NCBI RefSeq assembly: GCF_016918075.2
Contig: NZ_JAERPS020000005.1
Coordinates: 124,001 to 188,000 of the forward strand
Direction of reading: 5' to 3'
DNA from: Rheinheimera maricola
Lineage (GTDB): Bacteria > Pseudomonadota > Gammaproteobacteria > Enterobacterales > Alteromonadaceae
Length of the DNA: 64,000 bases
In this document: one piece after another, positions 46,767-54,742 of the stretch
Layout: each line of letters opens with the position of its first letter
Position numbering within the stretch: position 1 is the first letter of the stretch
Translations under genes and position numbers: made by a program
Notes under the pieces: model-generated
Databases searched by the model: none
Told to the model about the DNA's origin: nothing
What the model saw: the letters and a program-made list of their open reading frames with translations, nothing else

Positions 46767-47843
46767 ATGCTGAAAAAACTCTCGTTCTCCCCTGTGCTAC
46801 TGGCAATTGTTCTGGCGGTGGCAATGTTACTGTGGCTATTAAGCGGAGATACTTTCAGCGCCAAAGATACCCAGCCTGCGCCGCAACAGGTCGCCCAAAA
46901 ACAGCTGCCACAGGTTGAAACACGCTGGTCAGAGGCGCAGCTGTACCAGGCAACACAAATTGCACAAGGCCAGGTGTTGCCATGGCGCAGTGTCAGCATT
47001 AAATCGCAACAAGCGGGCCGGGTTGAAGCGCTGCTAAAGCAGCAAGGCGATAACGTGGCACAAGGCGATAAACTGCTGCGCTTATCGGATGAAGGCCGAA
47101 GCGCAATGTTGGCACAGGCTAAAGCCAACCTGACGCTGCGCCAGAGTGAACTTAACAGCGCCCGTACCCTGGGCAAAGCGCAGTTTTTATCGGCCACCGA
47201 ACTAACCCGACTGGAAAGTGAACTGGCCAAAGCCGAAGCCGAGCTACAAAACGCGACGCTGGCGGTTAAGCAAACCGAGCCGGTAGCGCCGTTTAATGGC
47301 GTGGTCGACCGGCGCCATATTGAAGTGGGCGATTTAATTCAAACTGGCACAGCGCTGCTGCAGCTGGTACAAATTGATAAGCTTAAAGTCACCGCACAAA
47401 TTCCCCAGCAACATGTTAGCGCTTTACAGCTTGGCCAACAGGCCAAGGTTCGATTACTGGATGGCCGCGCGCTTAGCGGCGAGCTGAGCTTTATCAGCTA
47501 TGCCGCCGACAGCGCTACCCGCAGTTATTATATTGAAGTTAGCGTAGCCAACCCACAGCATTGGCGCATCGCCGGTGCCAGTGCCACGCTGGACATTGCC
47601 TTAGATAGCGTGCCGGCACACCGTATCTCGCCAGCGTTGCTAAGTTTAGATAACAGCGGCAAGCTAACCGTGGCCGTAGTGGATGAGCAGCAACAGGTGG
47701 TGTTTTATCCGGTGCAGATTCTTACCGCCGACACTGACGGTGCCTGGGTTAGTGGCTTACCGGCACGGGCGCAAATTATTACCCAGGGCGCCGGTTTTGT
47801 CCGCGCCGGTGACAAGGTAAAGGTAGCAGGAGCTAAAGCATGA
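46767..47843 (+). CDS. RND efflux periplasmic adaptor (membrane-fusion protein)
   Basis: 358 residues: one N-terminal membrane anchor (about 7-26), then the adaptor layout with a lipoyl-like half (KSQQAGRVEALLKQQGDNVAQG in two parts, about 76-98), a helical hairpin (about 110-160), second lipoyl half VAPFNGVVDRRHIEVGDLI and beta-barrel. It bridges the RND pump to an outer-membrane channel. Its stop overlaps the pump ATG by 4 bp. No outer-membrane factor gene follows, so the pump must use one encoded elsewhere. Confidence 0.92.
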   Translation: MLKKLSFSPVLLAIVLAVAMLLWLLSGDTFSAKDTQPAPQQVAQKQLPQVETRWSEAQLYQATQIAQGQVLPWRSVSIKSQQAGRVEALLKQQGDNVAQGDKLLRLSDEGRSAMLAQAKANLTLRQSELNSARTLGKAQFLSATELTRLESELAKAEAELQNATLAVKQTEPVAPFNGVVDRRHIEVGDLIQTGTALLQLVQIDKLKVTAQIPQQHVSALQLGQQAKVRLLDGRALSGELSFISYAADSATRSYYIEVSVANPQHWRIAGASATLDIALDSVPAHRISPALLSLDNSGKLTVAVVDEQQQVVFYPVQILTADTDGAWVSGLPARAQIITQGAGFVRAGDKVKVAGAKA

Positions 47844-50800
47844 ACAGCTTGATCCAGGCTGCCATACAGCGCAGCCGCGCCAGTATGATGCTGTTGCTGT
47901 TTTTATTTATTGCCGGCATCAGCGCGTATCAGTCTATTCCGAAAGAAGCCAACCCCGATGTCGCCATTCCGATGATGTATGTGTCGATGTCGCTGGATGG
48001 CATTAGCCCGGAAGATGGCGAGCGCTTGCTGGTGCGGCCGATGGAGCACGAGTTGCGATCGTTAGAGGGCATTAAAAAAATGACCTCTACCTCAAGCGAA
48101 GGCCATGCCTCGGTGATGCTGGAATTTGACGCTGGCTTTGATGCTGATAAAGCGTTGGCTGATGTGCGGGTGAAGGTCGATGCCGCCCGCTCCAAGCTAC
48201 CCAGCGAAGCAGACGAGCCTACCGTAAACGAAATTAACGTCGGCTTGTTTCCGGTGCTGTCAGTCGGTTTATCCGGGCCAATATCAGAAAACCAGCTGGT
48301 ATTTATTGCCCGCCAGCTGCAGGAAAATATTGAAGCCATTCCCGAAGTGCTGGAAGTAGATATTGGTGGCGATCGCGAAGACTTGCTGGAAATCGTGGTA
48401 GACCCGCAGGTACTCGAGGGCTACGGCCTGGATTACCAGCAACTGTTTAGTCTGGTGTCAAACAACAACCGGCTGGTCGCCGCCGGCAGCTTAGATACCG
48501 GCGCCGGTCGCATGGCGATGAAAGTGCCGGGCGTAATTGAGGATTTAAACGACGTACTGTCAATGCCGATTAAAGCCGATGGCGATACCGTGATCACCTT
48601 TGGCGATGTAGCCACCATTAGCCGCAGCTTTAAAGATCCGCTCGGTTTTGCCCGCATTAACGGCCAGCCAGCGGTAGTACTGGAAGTAAAAAAGCGCGCC
48701 GGCGCCAATATTATTTCTACCATCGAGCAAACCAAAGCCTTAATTGAACAGGCCAGTAGCCAGTTTCCCGACGGCATGCAAATTAACTACATTATGGACC
48801 AATCCAAAGAAGTAAAAAACATGCTGTCAGATCTACTGAACAACGTGTTAACTGCGGTGGTACTGGTTCTTATTCTGATTGTCGCCACCATGGGCGTGCG
48901 CTCGGCGCTGCTGGTAGGCATTACTATACCCGGTGCATTTTTTGCCGGTATTTTAATGATTGCTGCGCTTGGCTACACCATGAATATTATCGTGCTGTTT
49001 GCGCTTATTCTGGTGGCCGGCATGCTGGTAGACGGCGCCATAGTAGTCAGCGAGCTGGCCGATCGTAATTTAGCGGAAGGGCAAAAGCCTAAGCAAGCCT
49101 GGGCTAATGCCGCCAGCCGCATGGCCTGGCCTATTATTGCCTCAACCGCCACTACAGTGGTGGTGTTTATGCCACTGCTAGTGTGGCCCGGCGTAGTTGG
49201 CCAGTTTATGAAATACCTGCCGGCCACGGTCATTTTATGTTTGCTGGCATCACTATTTATGGCGCTGATCTTTTTGCCGGTAATGGGCTCGCTTAGTAAA
49301 GCACAACCTCCTCAGCACCAGGTAGAGCAAAGCCGCGCCGGTTTAGCCTATCGAAACTTACTGGGCCGCTTATTACGCCGCCCCGGGCTAACCTTTGCCG
49401 GCCTGCTGGGCGCTATGCTGCTTATCTTCGTCGCCTACGGCAAATATAACCATGGTATGGAGTTTTTCCCATCGGTAGAACCCGAGTCTGCGCAGGTGTG
49501 GGTTCGGGCGCGCGGTGATATGTCAATCCATGAAAAAGACGCCCTGCTAAAAAAAGTAGAGCAGCGCTTGCTGGGGTTAGCTGAAGTTAAAGCGCTGTAT
49601 GCCCGCTCACTGGCCAGCGCCGGTGGTGAGCTGGCTCCTGATGTCGTTGGTACCTTGCAATTTCAGTTTATCGACTGGCATGAGCGCCGCCGCGCTGCGG
49701 CTATTTTAGCTGATATGCGTAAGCTTACCGCCGATATCCCCGGTATTATTCTTGAGTTTCGCCAGCAGCAGGAAGGCCCGGCAGCCGGTAAACCGGTAGA
49801 GCTGCAGGTTAGCAGCATGGAATCAGCCGCCACCGAGCAGGCAGTAGGTCAAATTATTGCCAAAATGCGTGAGCTGGGCGGCTTTGTCGATATTGAAGAT
49901 GACAGAAGCCTGCCCGGTATTGAATGGCGCATCGAGGTAGACCGCGCCGCCGCCGCACGCTTTGGTGCCGATGTGCTTACCGTGGGTAATGCGGTGCAGA
50001 TGATCAGTAATGGCTTATTACTAGCAAAGTTTCGGCCGGAATATGCCAGCGACGAGGTAGATATTCGCGTGCGCTTGCCACAGAACTGGCGCTCGTTAGA
50101 CCAACTGGGCCGGCTAACCATTCAAACCACGCGTGGCCAGGTACCGCTAAGTAACTTTATCCAGCTAGTGCCCGCGCCAAAAACCAGTGTGGTAAAACGC
50201 ATTGACGGCAACCGGGCAATAACAATAAAAAGCGATTTAGCTGAAGGTTTTCAGGTAAGTGAGCGCTTACAGGCCTTGCTGGGTAGCGATGTTAAACTGG
50301 CAGATAACGTGATGGTTAAAACCGCCGGTGAAAGCGCTGACCAACAAGAAGCCATGACCTTTTTACTCGGTGCCTTTGCCACGGCAATATTTTTAATGCT
50401 AATGATTTTGTTGGTGCAATTTAACAGCTGGTATCAAAGCTTACTGATCTTATCGGCGATTATTTTCTCTACTGCCGGCGTACTATTAGGCTTACTGGTA
50501 AATGGCCAAAGCTTTGGTATTGTGATGGTAGGTATGGGTATTATTGGCTTGGCCGGTATCGTGGTAAATAACAATATCGTACTGATTGACACCTACAACC
50601 AACTGCGCGATAGCGGCTTGTCGGCCATTGATGCGGCATTGGAAACCGGCTGCCTGCGCCTGCGCCCGGTGCTGTTAACCTCTATTACTACCGTATTGGG
50701 TTTGCTGCCGATGGTATTGGCCGTTAACGTTAACCTGTTAGAACCCAGCCTGGGTTTTGGCGCGCCGTCTACCCAGTGGTGGACCCAGCTATCCAGCGCC

Positions 50801-50959
50801 ATTGCCGGCGGTTTAACCTTTGCCACTGTACTAACGCTGTTTTTAACCCCTTGCATGTTGGTATTGGGCGAAAAACTGCGGCCGCGTAAAGTAAACCAAG
50901 AGGAAACAGCAATAAGTAGCAGTGATGATATTGCGTTGCTGCTGAAAAAACGTGCCTAA
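47840..50959 (+). CDS. RND-family efflux pump (AcrB-like) inner-membrane subunit
   Basis: 1039 residues with 12 membrane helices and two large periplasmic loops. Typical features are IPKEANPDVAIPMMYV near the N terminus, GMLVDGAIVVSELADRNL (helix 4 region with the proton-relay Asp) and GLAGIVVNNNIVLIDTYNQLRD at about 890-912. It belongs to the acriflavin-resistance branch; substrate unknown. It follows the adaptor gene with overlap. Confidence 0.94.
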   Translation: MNSLIQAAIQRSRASMMLLLFLFIAGISAYQSIPKEANPDVAIPMMYVSMSLDGISPEDGERLLVRPMEHELRSLEGIKKMTSTSSEGHASVMLEFDAGFDADKALADVRVKVDAARSKLPSEADEPTVNEINVGLFPVLSVGLSGPISENQLVFIARQLQENIEAIPEVLEVDIGGDREDLLEIVVDPQVLEGYGLDYQQLFSLVSNNNRLVAAGSLDTGAGRMAMKVPGVIEDLNDVLSMPIKADGDTVITFGDVATISRSFKDPLGFARINGQPAVVLEVKKRAGANIISTIEQTKALIEQASSQFPDGMQINYIMDQSKEVKNMLSDLLNNVLTAVVLVLILIVATMGVRSALLVGITIPGAFFAGILMIAALGYTMNIIVLFALILVAGMLVDGAIVVSELADRNLAEGQKPKQAWANAASRMAWPIIASTATTVVVFMPLLVWPGVVGQFMKYLPATVILCLLASLFMALIFLPVMGSLSKAQPPQHQVEQSRAGLAYRNLLGRLLRRPGLTFAGLLGAMLLIFVAYGKYNHGMEFFPSVEPESAQVWVRARGDMSIHEKDALLKKVEQRLLGLAEVKALYARSLASAGGELAPDVVGTLQFQFIDWHERRRAAAILADMRKLTADIPGIILEFRQQQEGPAAGKPVELQVSSMESAATEQAVGQIIAKMRELGGFVDIEDDRSLPGIEWRIEVDRAAAARFGADVLTVGNAVQMISNGLLLAKFRPEYASDEVDIRVRLPQNWRSLDQLGRLTIQTTRGQVPLSNFIQLVPAPKTSVVKRIDGNRAITIKSDLAEGFQVSERLQALLGSDVKLADNVMVKTAGESADQQEAMTFLLGAFATAIFLMLMILLVQFNSWYQSLLILSAIIFSTAGVLLGLLVNGQSFGIVMVGMGIIGLAGIVVNNNIVLIDTYNQLRDSGLSAIDAALETGCLRLRPVLLTSITTVLGLLPMVLAVNVNLLEPSLGFGAPSTQWWTQLSSAIAGGLTFATVLTLFLTPCMLVLGEKLRPRKVNQEETAISSSDDIALLLKKRA

Positions 50960-51755
50960 GCTTAGCGTGCTGCTATTGATACTGGTGCTGCTTGGCAGCG
51001 CCAGCCAGATTAGCCTGGCGGCAACAGCGCCATATCAGTTGCACTGGCAGCACGAGTTCAGCTCTACCGAACAAGTAAAATTAAGTCAGTGGCTAGCCTT
51101 TAGCAGCCAGGCAACCTTAAAGGTGCTTGGCCCCTATCCATTTGCCATGCAGTTATACGTTTACCGTCGTGCCGGCAACGAGCCGGTGCCCTGGGCCAAT
51201 ACCTGGCGGGAGCATAGCCAACAAGTGCATTTTTATGTTGCGCCGCAGTTTAGCAAGCATGAGTTCGTTGCCGATTGGACTGGTTACCATGAAATGGCCC
51301 ACCTGGCGCTACCCTACCTCGGCCAGAAAAATGCCTGGTTTGCAGAAGGGTTTGCCAGTTATATGCAATATCAGATCATGCAACAGGCGGGCTTAATTGA
51401 CAGTGCCGCCAGAGTAATCAATGCGAAATTTGCGCCGCAGCGCAAACATTACCTGCAGCAATTAAGTATGGCCGATAGCGCCGCACAGCTACTGAGCCAG
51501 CGCCGCTTTGCCGCAGGCTACTGGGGCGGCGCGCAGTTTTTTGTCGTTGCCGAGCGCTTATTGCAGCAACAGGGTAAAGCGCCGCTCAATCTGCAGATCC
51601 AGCGCTATCAGCAATGCTGCCGCCTGCAGGACACCGACCTTGCACAACTGATACAGTCGCTCGACAACCTTAGCGACAGCACATTGTTTCGCCAGCTATT
51701 GCAGGAATTTAACCAGTTGCCGGCAGAGGCTTTTTTGCAGTTGTATCAGTTATAA
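50952..51755 (+). CDS. Exported gluzincin-like metallopeptidase
   Basis: 267 residues starting with GTG at 50952, overlapping the pump gene by 8 bp. A signal peptide (about 1-24, ending SLAAT) and the zinc motif H113-E114-M-A-H117 with E132 in WFAEGFASY match gluzincins such as the M1-like and DUF1570 groups. It probably acts in the periplasm. Tight overlap with an RND pump operon is unusual; whether it processes the pump or shares a stress signal is not known. Confidence 0.8.
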   Translation: MPKLSVLLLILVLLGSASQISLAATAPYQLHWQHEFSSTEQVKLSQWLAFSSQATLKVLGPYPFAMQLYVYRRAGNEPVPWANTWREHSQQVHFYVAPQFSKHEFVADWTGYHEMAHLALPYLGQKNAWFAEGFASYMQYQIMQQAGLIDSAARVINAKFAPQRKHYLQQLSMADSAAQLLSQRRFAAGYWGGAQFFVVAERLLQQQGKAPLNLQIQRYQQCCRLQDTDLAQLIQSLDNLSDSTLFRQLLQEFNQLPAEAFLQLYQL

Positions 51756-51775
51756 CCTGGCTACTATACCGGCCA

Positions 51776-52675
51776 CTACTTTACCAACCAGTATTTAAGC
51801 CCTTGTGCCTGCAAAAACGCCTCCGCGTCTGCACCCTGCAATAGAGCAGTAGTAGCCAGCATGCCGGCGAGCAGGCAATTGGGTGCTGCAACCGTTACTG
51901 AGCGTGGTGCATTACTGATCGGCCAGCCAGTTTTCGGGTTAAGGATATGGCTGTAGCGTACGCCGTCTTTTAAGATAAAGCGGCGGCTGTCACCACTGGT
52001 GGCTAAAGCGCCGCTGCTTAACCCTACCGCAGATATGGCTTGGTCGGCCAGCGTTGGGTTTTCAATGCCAATGCGCCACAAGCTGCCATCGTCCCGCGGC
52101 CGGTTACATGCCATATCACCGCCAAAATTAACCACCAGGCTTGGCGCTTGTTGCGCCGCGAACTGTTGCTGCAACAGCTGCAGCACTTTGTCCACCGCGT
52201 ATTCTTTGGCAATGCCGCCTAAATCTAACTCCATGCCAGCGGGTAAAAATAGCCGATTGTCATCCAGCTTAATGTTGTGCCAACCAACAAACGGCAGCAC
52301 GGCATCAATTTGCTGCTGGCTGGCAATATTGGCCGAGCCATCAAACTGCCAGACTCGGCGTAAAATACCGCTACTAATATCAAACAAGCCGCTACTTAGC
52401 GTAAAACAGCTATTAGCAAACTGCAGCAGTGCAGCGGTTTCAGCATCAATGGCCTGCCAATGCCCTGCGTTCCAGTTAAGCAAACTTAATACGCTATCCG
52501 GGCGATAGCGGCTGTACTTTTGCTCTATGCGCTCAGCCTCAGCTGCAGCAAGCTCCGTCAACTGTTGGCATAGTGCAATGTCCTGAGCTTCCAGCAAGAT
52601 TTCACAGGGGCTGGCCATTGCCCGAAACCGGCCAACCACACAGTTACTGCCCTGCTGAATACTAAGCACCGTCAT
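51776..52675 (-). CDS. apbE: ApbE-family FAD:protein FMN transferase
   Basis: 299 residues with family motifs MASPCEI, FDISSGILRRVW, ELDLGGIAKEYAVDKVL, VVNFGGDMACN, ATSGDSRR, YSHILNPKTGWPI and the metal-binding TTALLQGADA. It transfers FMN from FAD to a Ser/Thr of a target protein. Unlike most ApbE proteins it has no signal peptide or lipobox. TTGGAG before the ATG makes this start firm, so it may act in the cytoplasm. Last gene of the thioredoxin-DUF4266-DUF3570-apbE operon, 23 bp after DUF3570. Confidence 0.93.
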   Translation of the reverse strand: MTVLSIQQGSNCVVGRFRAMASPCEILLEAQDIALCQQLTELAAAEAERIEQKYSRYRPDSVLSLLNWNAGHWQAIDAETAALLQFANSCFTLSSGLFDISSGILRRVWQFDGSANIASQQQIDAVLPFVGWHNIKLDDNRLFLPAGMELDLGGIAKEYAVDKVLQLLQQQFAAQQAPSLVVNFGGDMACNRPRDDGSLWRIGIENPTLADQAISAVGLSSGALATSGDSRRFILKDGVRYSHILNPKTGWPISNAPRSVTVAAPNCLLAGMLATTALLQGADAEAFLQAQGLKYWLVK

Positions 52676-52698
52676 ATATTCTCCAATCTGAATAGCTA

Positions 52699-53988
52699 TC
52701 AGAAAGAATAACTTACCTGTGCCATCACAGCGGTAACTTTTTCGTAAAGCTCTACTCCTGCCAGTACCCCAGGTGCTACCACACCATCATTTTCTGGCGT
52801 TTGCTGATACATGGCAATACGGAACGACAACTCATTGCCTGCTGCCAGCTTAGTACCAAACTTGGCGCCCAGCGTATAGGCGCTCATTTTGCCAATGCGA
52901 TAGTCTGCGCTGGCAAACTGCGGTATCGGCTCATCCTGCTGTAAAAACGGTAGATAAAACTCTGCCGCACTTTGTTGGTAGTAACGAAACTGTGGTTCAA
53001 CATACCATTGCTCGCCCATTGGCAGACGCCATTTCACATCTGCGGTGTGCGAGCTAAGCTCCCAGTCATCCCACATATAACGGTAAGAGGCATCCAAAAA
53101 GGTGCCGCTTAAATGCAGCTTGTTCTGCCAGAATAAGCTGTGTTTGGTACGTTTATCCGGCCGGCTTTCATAAAGGTTTTGTTGTACTACGCCATTACTG
53201 TTCACCACACTCACTAGCTTAAACGGGTCGGTCATATAGCCGTCGGCGACACTTAATGAGTAATTAAACTGCATTAACCAGTCACGGTTAATTACCTGTG
53301 TCAGGCCCAGCAGCACATCTAGCGTATCTTTAGTGTCATCGGCTCTGTCGCGGGTGGCAGCAAACGCTGCCTGATAACTGTCATCATCAGCAAAATCGCG
53401 ACGCAACAGCATAGGTGCAAAGGCGCTGGCGATACCGCCTTCCGGTGAAATAGTGTCATGGCTATACGCCAACCCCAATGAAACCGTAGTGTTTTTCTGG
53501 TTAAAGTCCCGCGCCACGGAGCCGTTTAACCCCAGCGACAAGTAATCGTACTCTTTCGATACATGCCCGCCCCCACTAACACGCCAGTTTGGCGCCAGTG
53601 GCTGCTCCCAACTGGCATCTAACTGCACCCGGGTATCGTGAAAAGTATCGTCCAGTGGCGTGTCCCCAGCCGCAACATCATAACTACCGCGACCCGATGG
53701 CCGGGTGAAACTTTGCACATACGGCTGCGCCACAGCACCGGTGGCTGAGGCACCCGTTAATGCATCAACAACTAACCCCAGGTTAAGAAATTTATCATCA
53801 CCAAAATCACCTCGGGCAGTAAATACGCCTTCGGCAGCGCTAACGCGGTCCGTTTCGTTATACAACAAAATAGCACTGTTGAATTGCCAGTCATCTAATA
53901 CCGTACCCGCCTGCGCTTGCTGCCCTAATAACGCACAACTGGCTGCAGCCAGCGCGGCACTGATATTTACCAGTTGTTTTAATTGCAT
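52699..53988 (-). CDS. DUF3570 outer-membrane beta-barrel protein
   Basis: 429 residues from the ATG at 53988 with GGAGG upstream (a TTG two codons earlier is less likely). A signal peptide ends at QAQA (about 28). The rest is amphipathic beta-strands with a terminal aromatic Phe (VMAQVSYSF), the mark of a porin-like barrel. Residues 75-81 read DALTGAS, which fits the ApbE flavinylation motif Dxx(S/T)GA(S/T), with Ser81 as candidate acceptor. Many RGDFGDDKFLN- and DDTFHDTRV-type acidic loops follow. It overlaps the DUF4266 gene by 10 bp. Confidence 0.9.
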   Translation of the reverse strand: MQLKQLVNISAALAAASCALLGQQAQAGTVLDDWQFNSAILLYNETDRVSAAEGVFTARGDFGDDKFLNLGLVVDALTGASATGAVAQPYVQSFTRPSGRGSYDVAAGDTPLDDTFHDTRVQLDASWEQPLAPNWRVSGGGHVSKEYDYLSLGLNGSVARDFNQKNTTVSLGLAYSHDTISPEGGIASAFAPMLLRRDFADDDSYQAAFAATRDRADDTKDTLDVLLGLTQVINRDWLMQFNYSLSVADGYMTDPFKLVSVVNSNGVVQQNLYESRPDKRTKHSLFWQNKLHLSGTFLDASYRYMWDDWELSSHTADVKWRLPMGEQWYVEPQFRYYQQSAAEFYLPFLQQDEPIPQFASADYRIGKMSAYTLGAKFGTKLAAGNELSFRIAMYQQTPENDGVVAPGVLAGVELYEKVTAVMAQVSYSF

Positions 53989-54209
53989 CCGCAACCTCCA
54001 CCGGCAAAGCTACGGCCACCGCTGCTGCCTTCTTTGCTGAAGTAAATATGGTCATCCAGCCGGTTATCCAGCGGTGCATTGTTTAATGCCATCTCATCCT
54101 TTGCCAGCATGTCGCGCTCCCACGGTTTAACACCCAGGCTGCTGCAAGCACTTAGCTGAGCAAACATAAGCACCAGTAAAGTGCCGCTTAGTATTTTTGT
54201 CGGTTTCAT
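53979..54209 (-). CDS. DUF4266 small lipoprotein
   Basis: 76 residues from the ATG at 54209. GAGGAG lies 7 nt upstream; an adjacent ATG at 54212 is possible and the open frame to 54314 is not used. Lipobox AQLSAC. The mature part contains GVKPWERDMLAKDEM and ends in GGRSFAGGGCGCN, a Gly/Cys-rich tail typical of the family. Function unknown; it always appears in this kind of cluster as far as I recall. It starts right after the thioredoxin gene stop. Confidence 0.88.
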   Translation of the reverse strand: MKPTKILSGTLLVLMFAQLSACSSLGVKPWERDMLAKDEMALNNAPLDNRLDDHIYFSKEGSSGGRSFAGGGCGCN

Positions 54210-54213
54210 CATA

Positions 54214-54684
54214 CTACTCCTCTGCCAATAACTGGCGGATCTGTGTTTCATAGCCGGCGATATCAGCTTGTTTAAAGCCAATATGGCGATAACGAATTTG
54301 GCCTTTTTTATCAATCAGAAAACTGCTTGGCATGCCCATCAGTTGATACTGCTCAGCGAGTGCACCGGCATGGTCGTACAGAATGGAAAAGTCTGCCGGC
54401 ACTTGCTGTAAAAACCGCGCGGCCTCGCTGCGGTCTGTGTCCTCATTCACCGCCAGTACCAGCAAGCCCTCGGCGCCAAAACGTTGCTGCATCGCATTTA
54501 GCCAGGGAAAAGACTTACGGCATGGCGCACACCAGGATGCCCAAAAATCGACCAGCACGACCTTGCCTGTTAGCTGCTGCATACTGCTAACCGGGCTGCC
54601 TTCCAGCTCGTTAAGTTCAACTGCCGCGACACTGCTGCCAAGCAGATAAGCCAATAGCGCTGCGGTTATAAATCTGAATTGCAT
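54214..54684 (-). CDS. TlpA-like exported thioredoxin-family protein
   Basis: 156 residues: signal peptide (about 1-21), then a TlpA/ResA-type thioredoxin fold with active site C52-A-P-C55 in WASWCAPC, the cis-Pro in MGMPSSFLID and the typical TGKVVLVDFWASW. It is likely a periplasmic reductant for cysteines, perhaps those of the DUF4266 tail. First gene of the operon; GGAGG precedes the ATG and a PmrA-type box lies 40-56 bp upstream. Confidence 0.92.
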   Translation of the reverse strand: MQFRFITAALLAYLLGSSVAAVELNELEGSPVSSMQQLTGKVVLVDFWASWCAPCRKSFPWLNAMQQRFGAEGLLVLAVNEDTDRSEAARFLQQVPADFSILYDHAGALAEQYQLMGMPSSFLIDKKGQIRYRHIGFKQADIAGYETQIRQLLAEE

Positions 54685-54723
54685 ACTGCCTCCATACGTT
54701 GATGTTCAGGCTAACCGGCAATA

Positions 54724-54740
54724 CTTAAGCGAACCTTAAG
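54724..54740 (-). promoter_or_regulatory. PmrA-type box before the thioredoxin-DUF4266-DUF3570-apbE operon
   Basis: CTTAAG (54724-54729), 5 bp, CTTAAG (54735-54740): an exact match to HTTAAK-N5-HTTAAK. It sits 40 bp upstream of the thioredoxin start. A further TTAAG half-site follows at 54743-54747. Confidence 0.7.
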
Positions 54741-54742
54741 CG

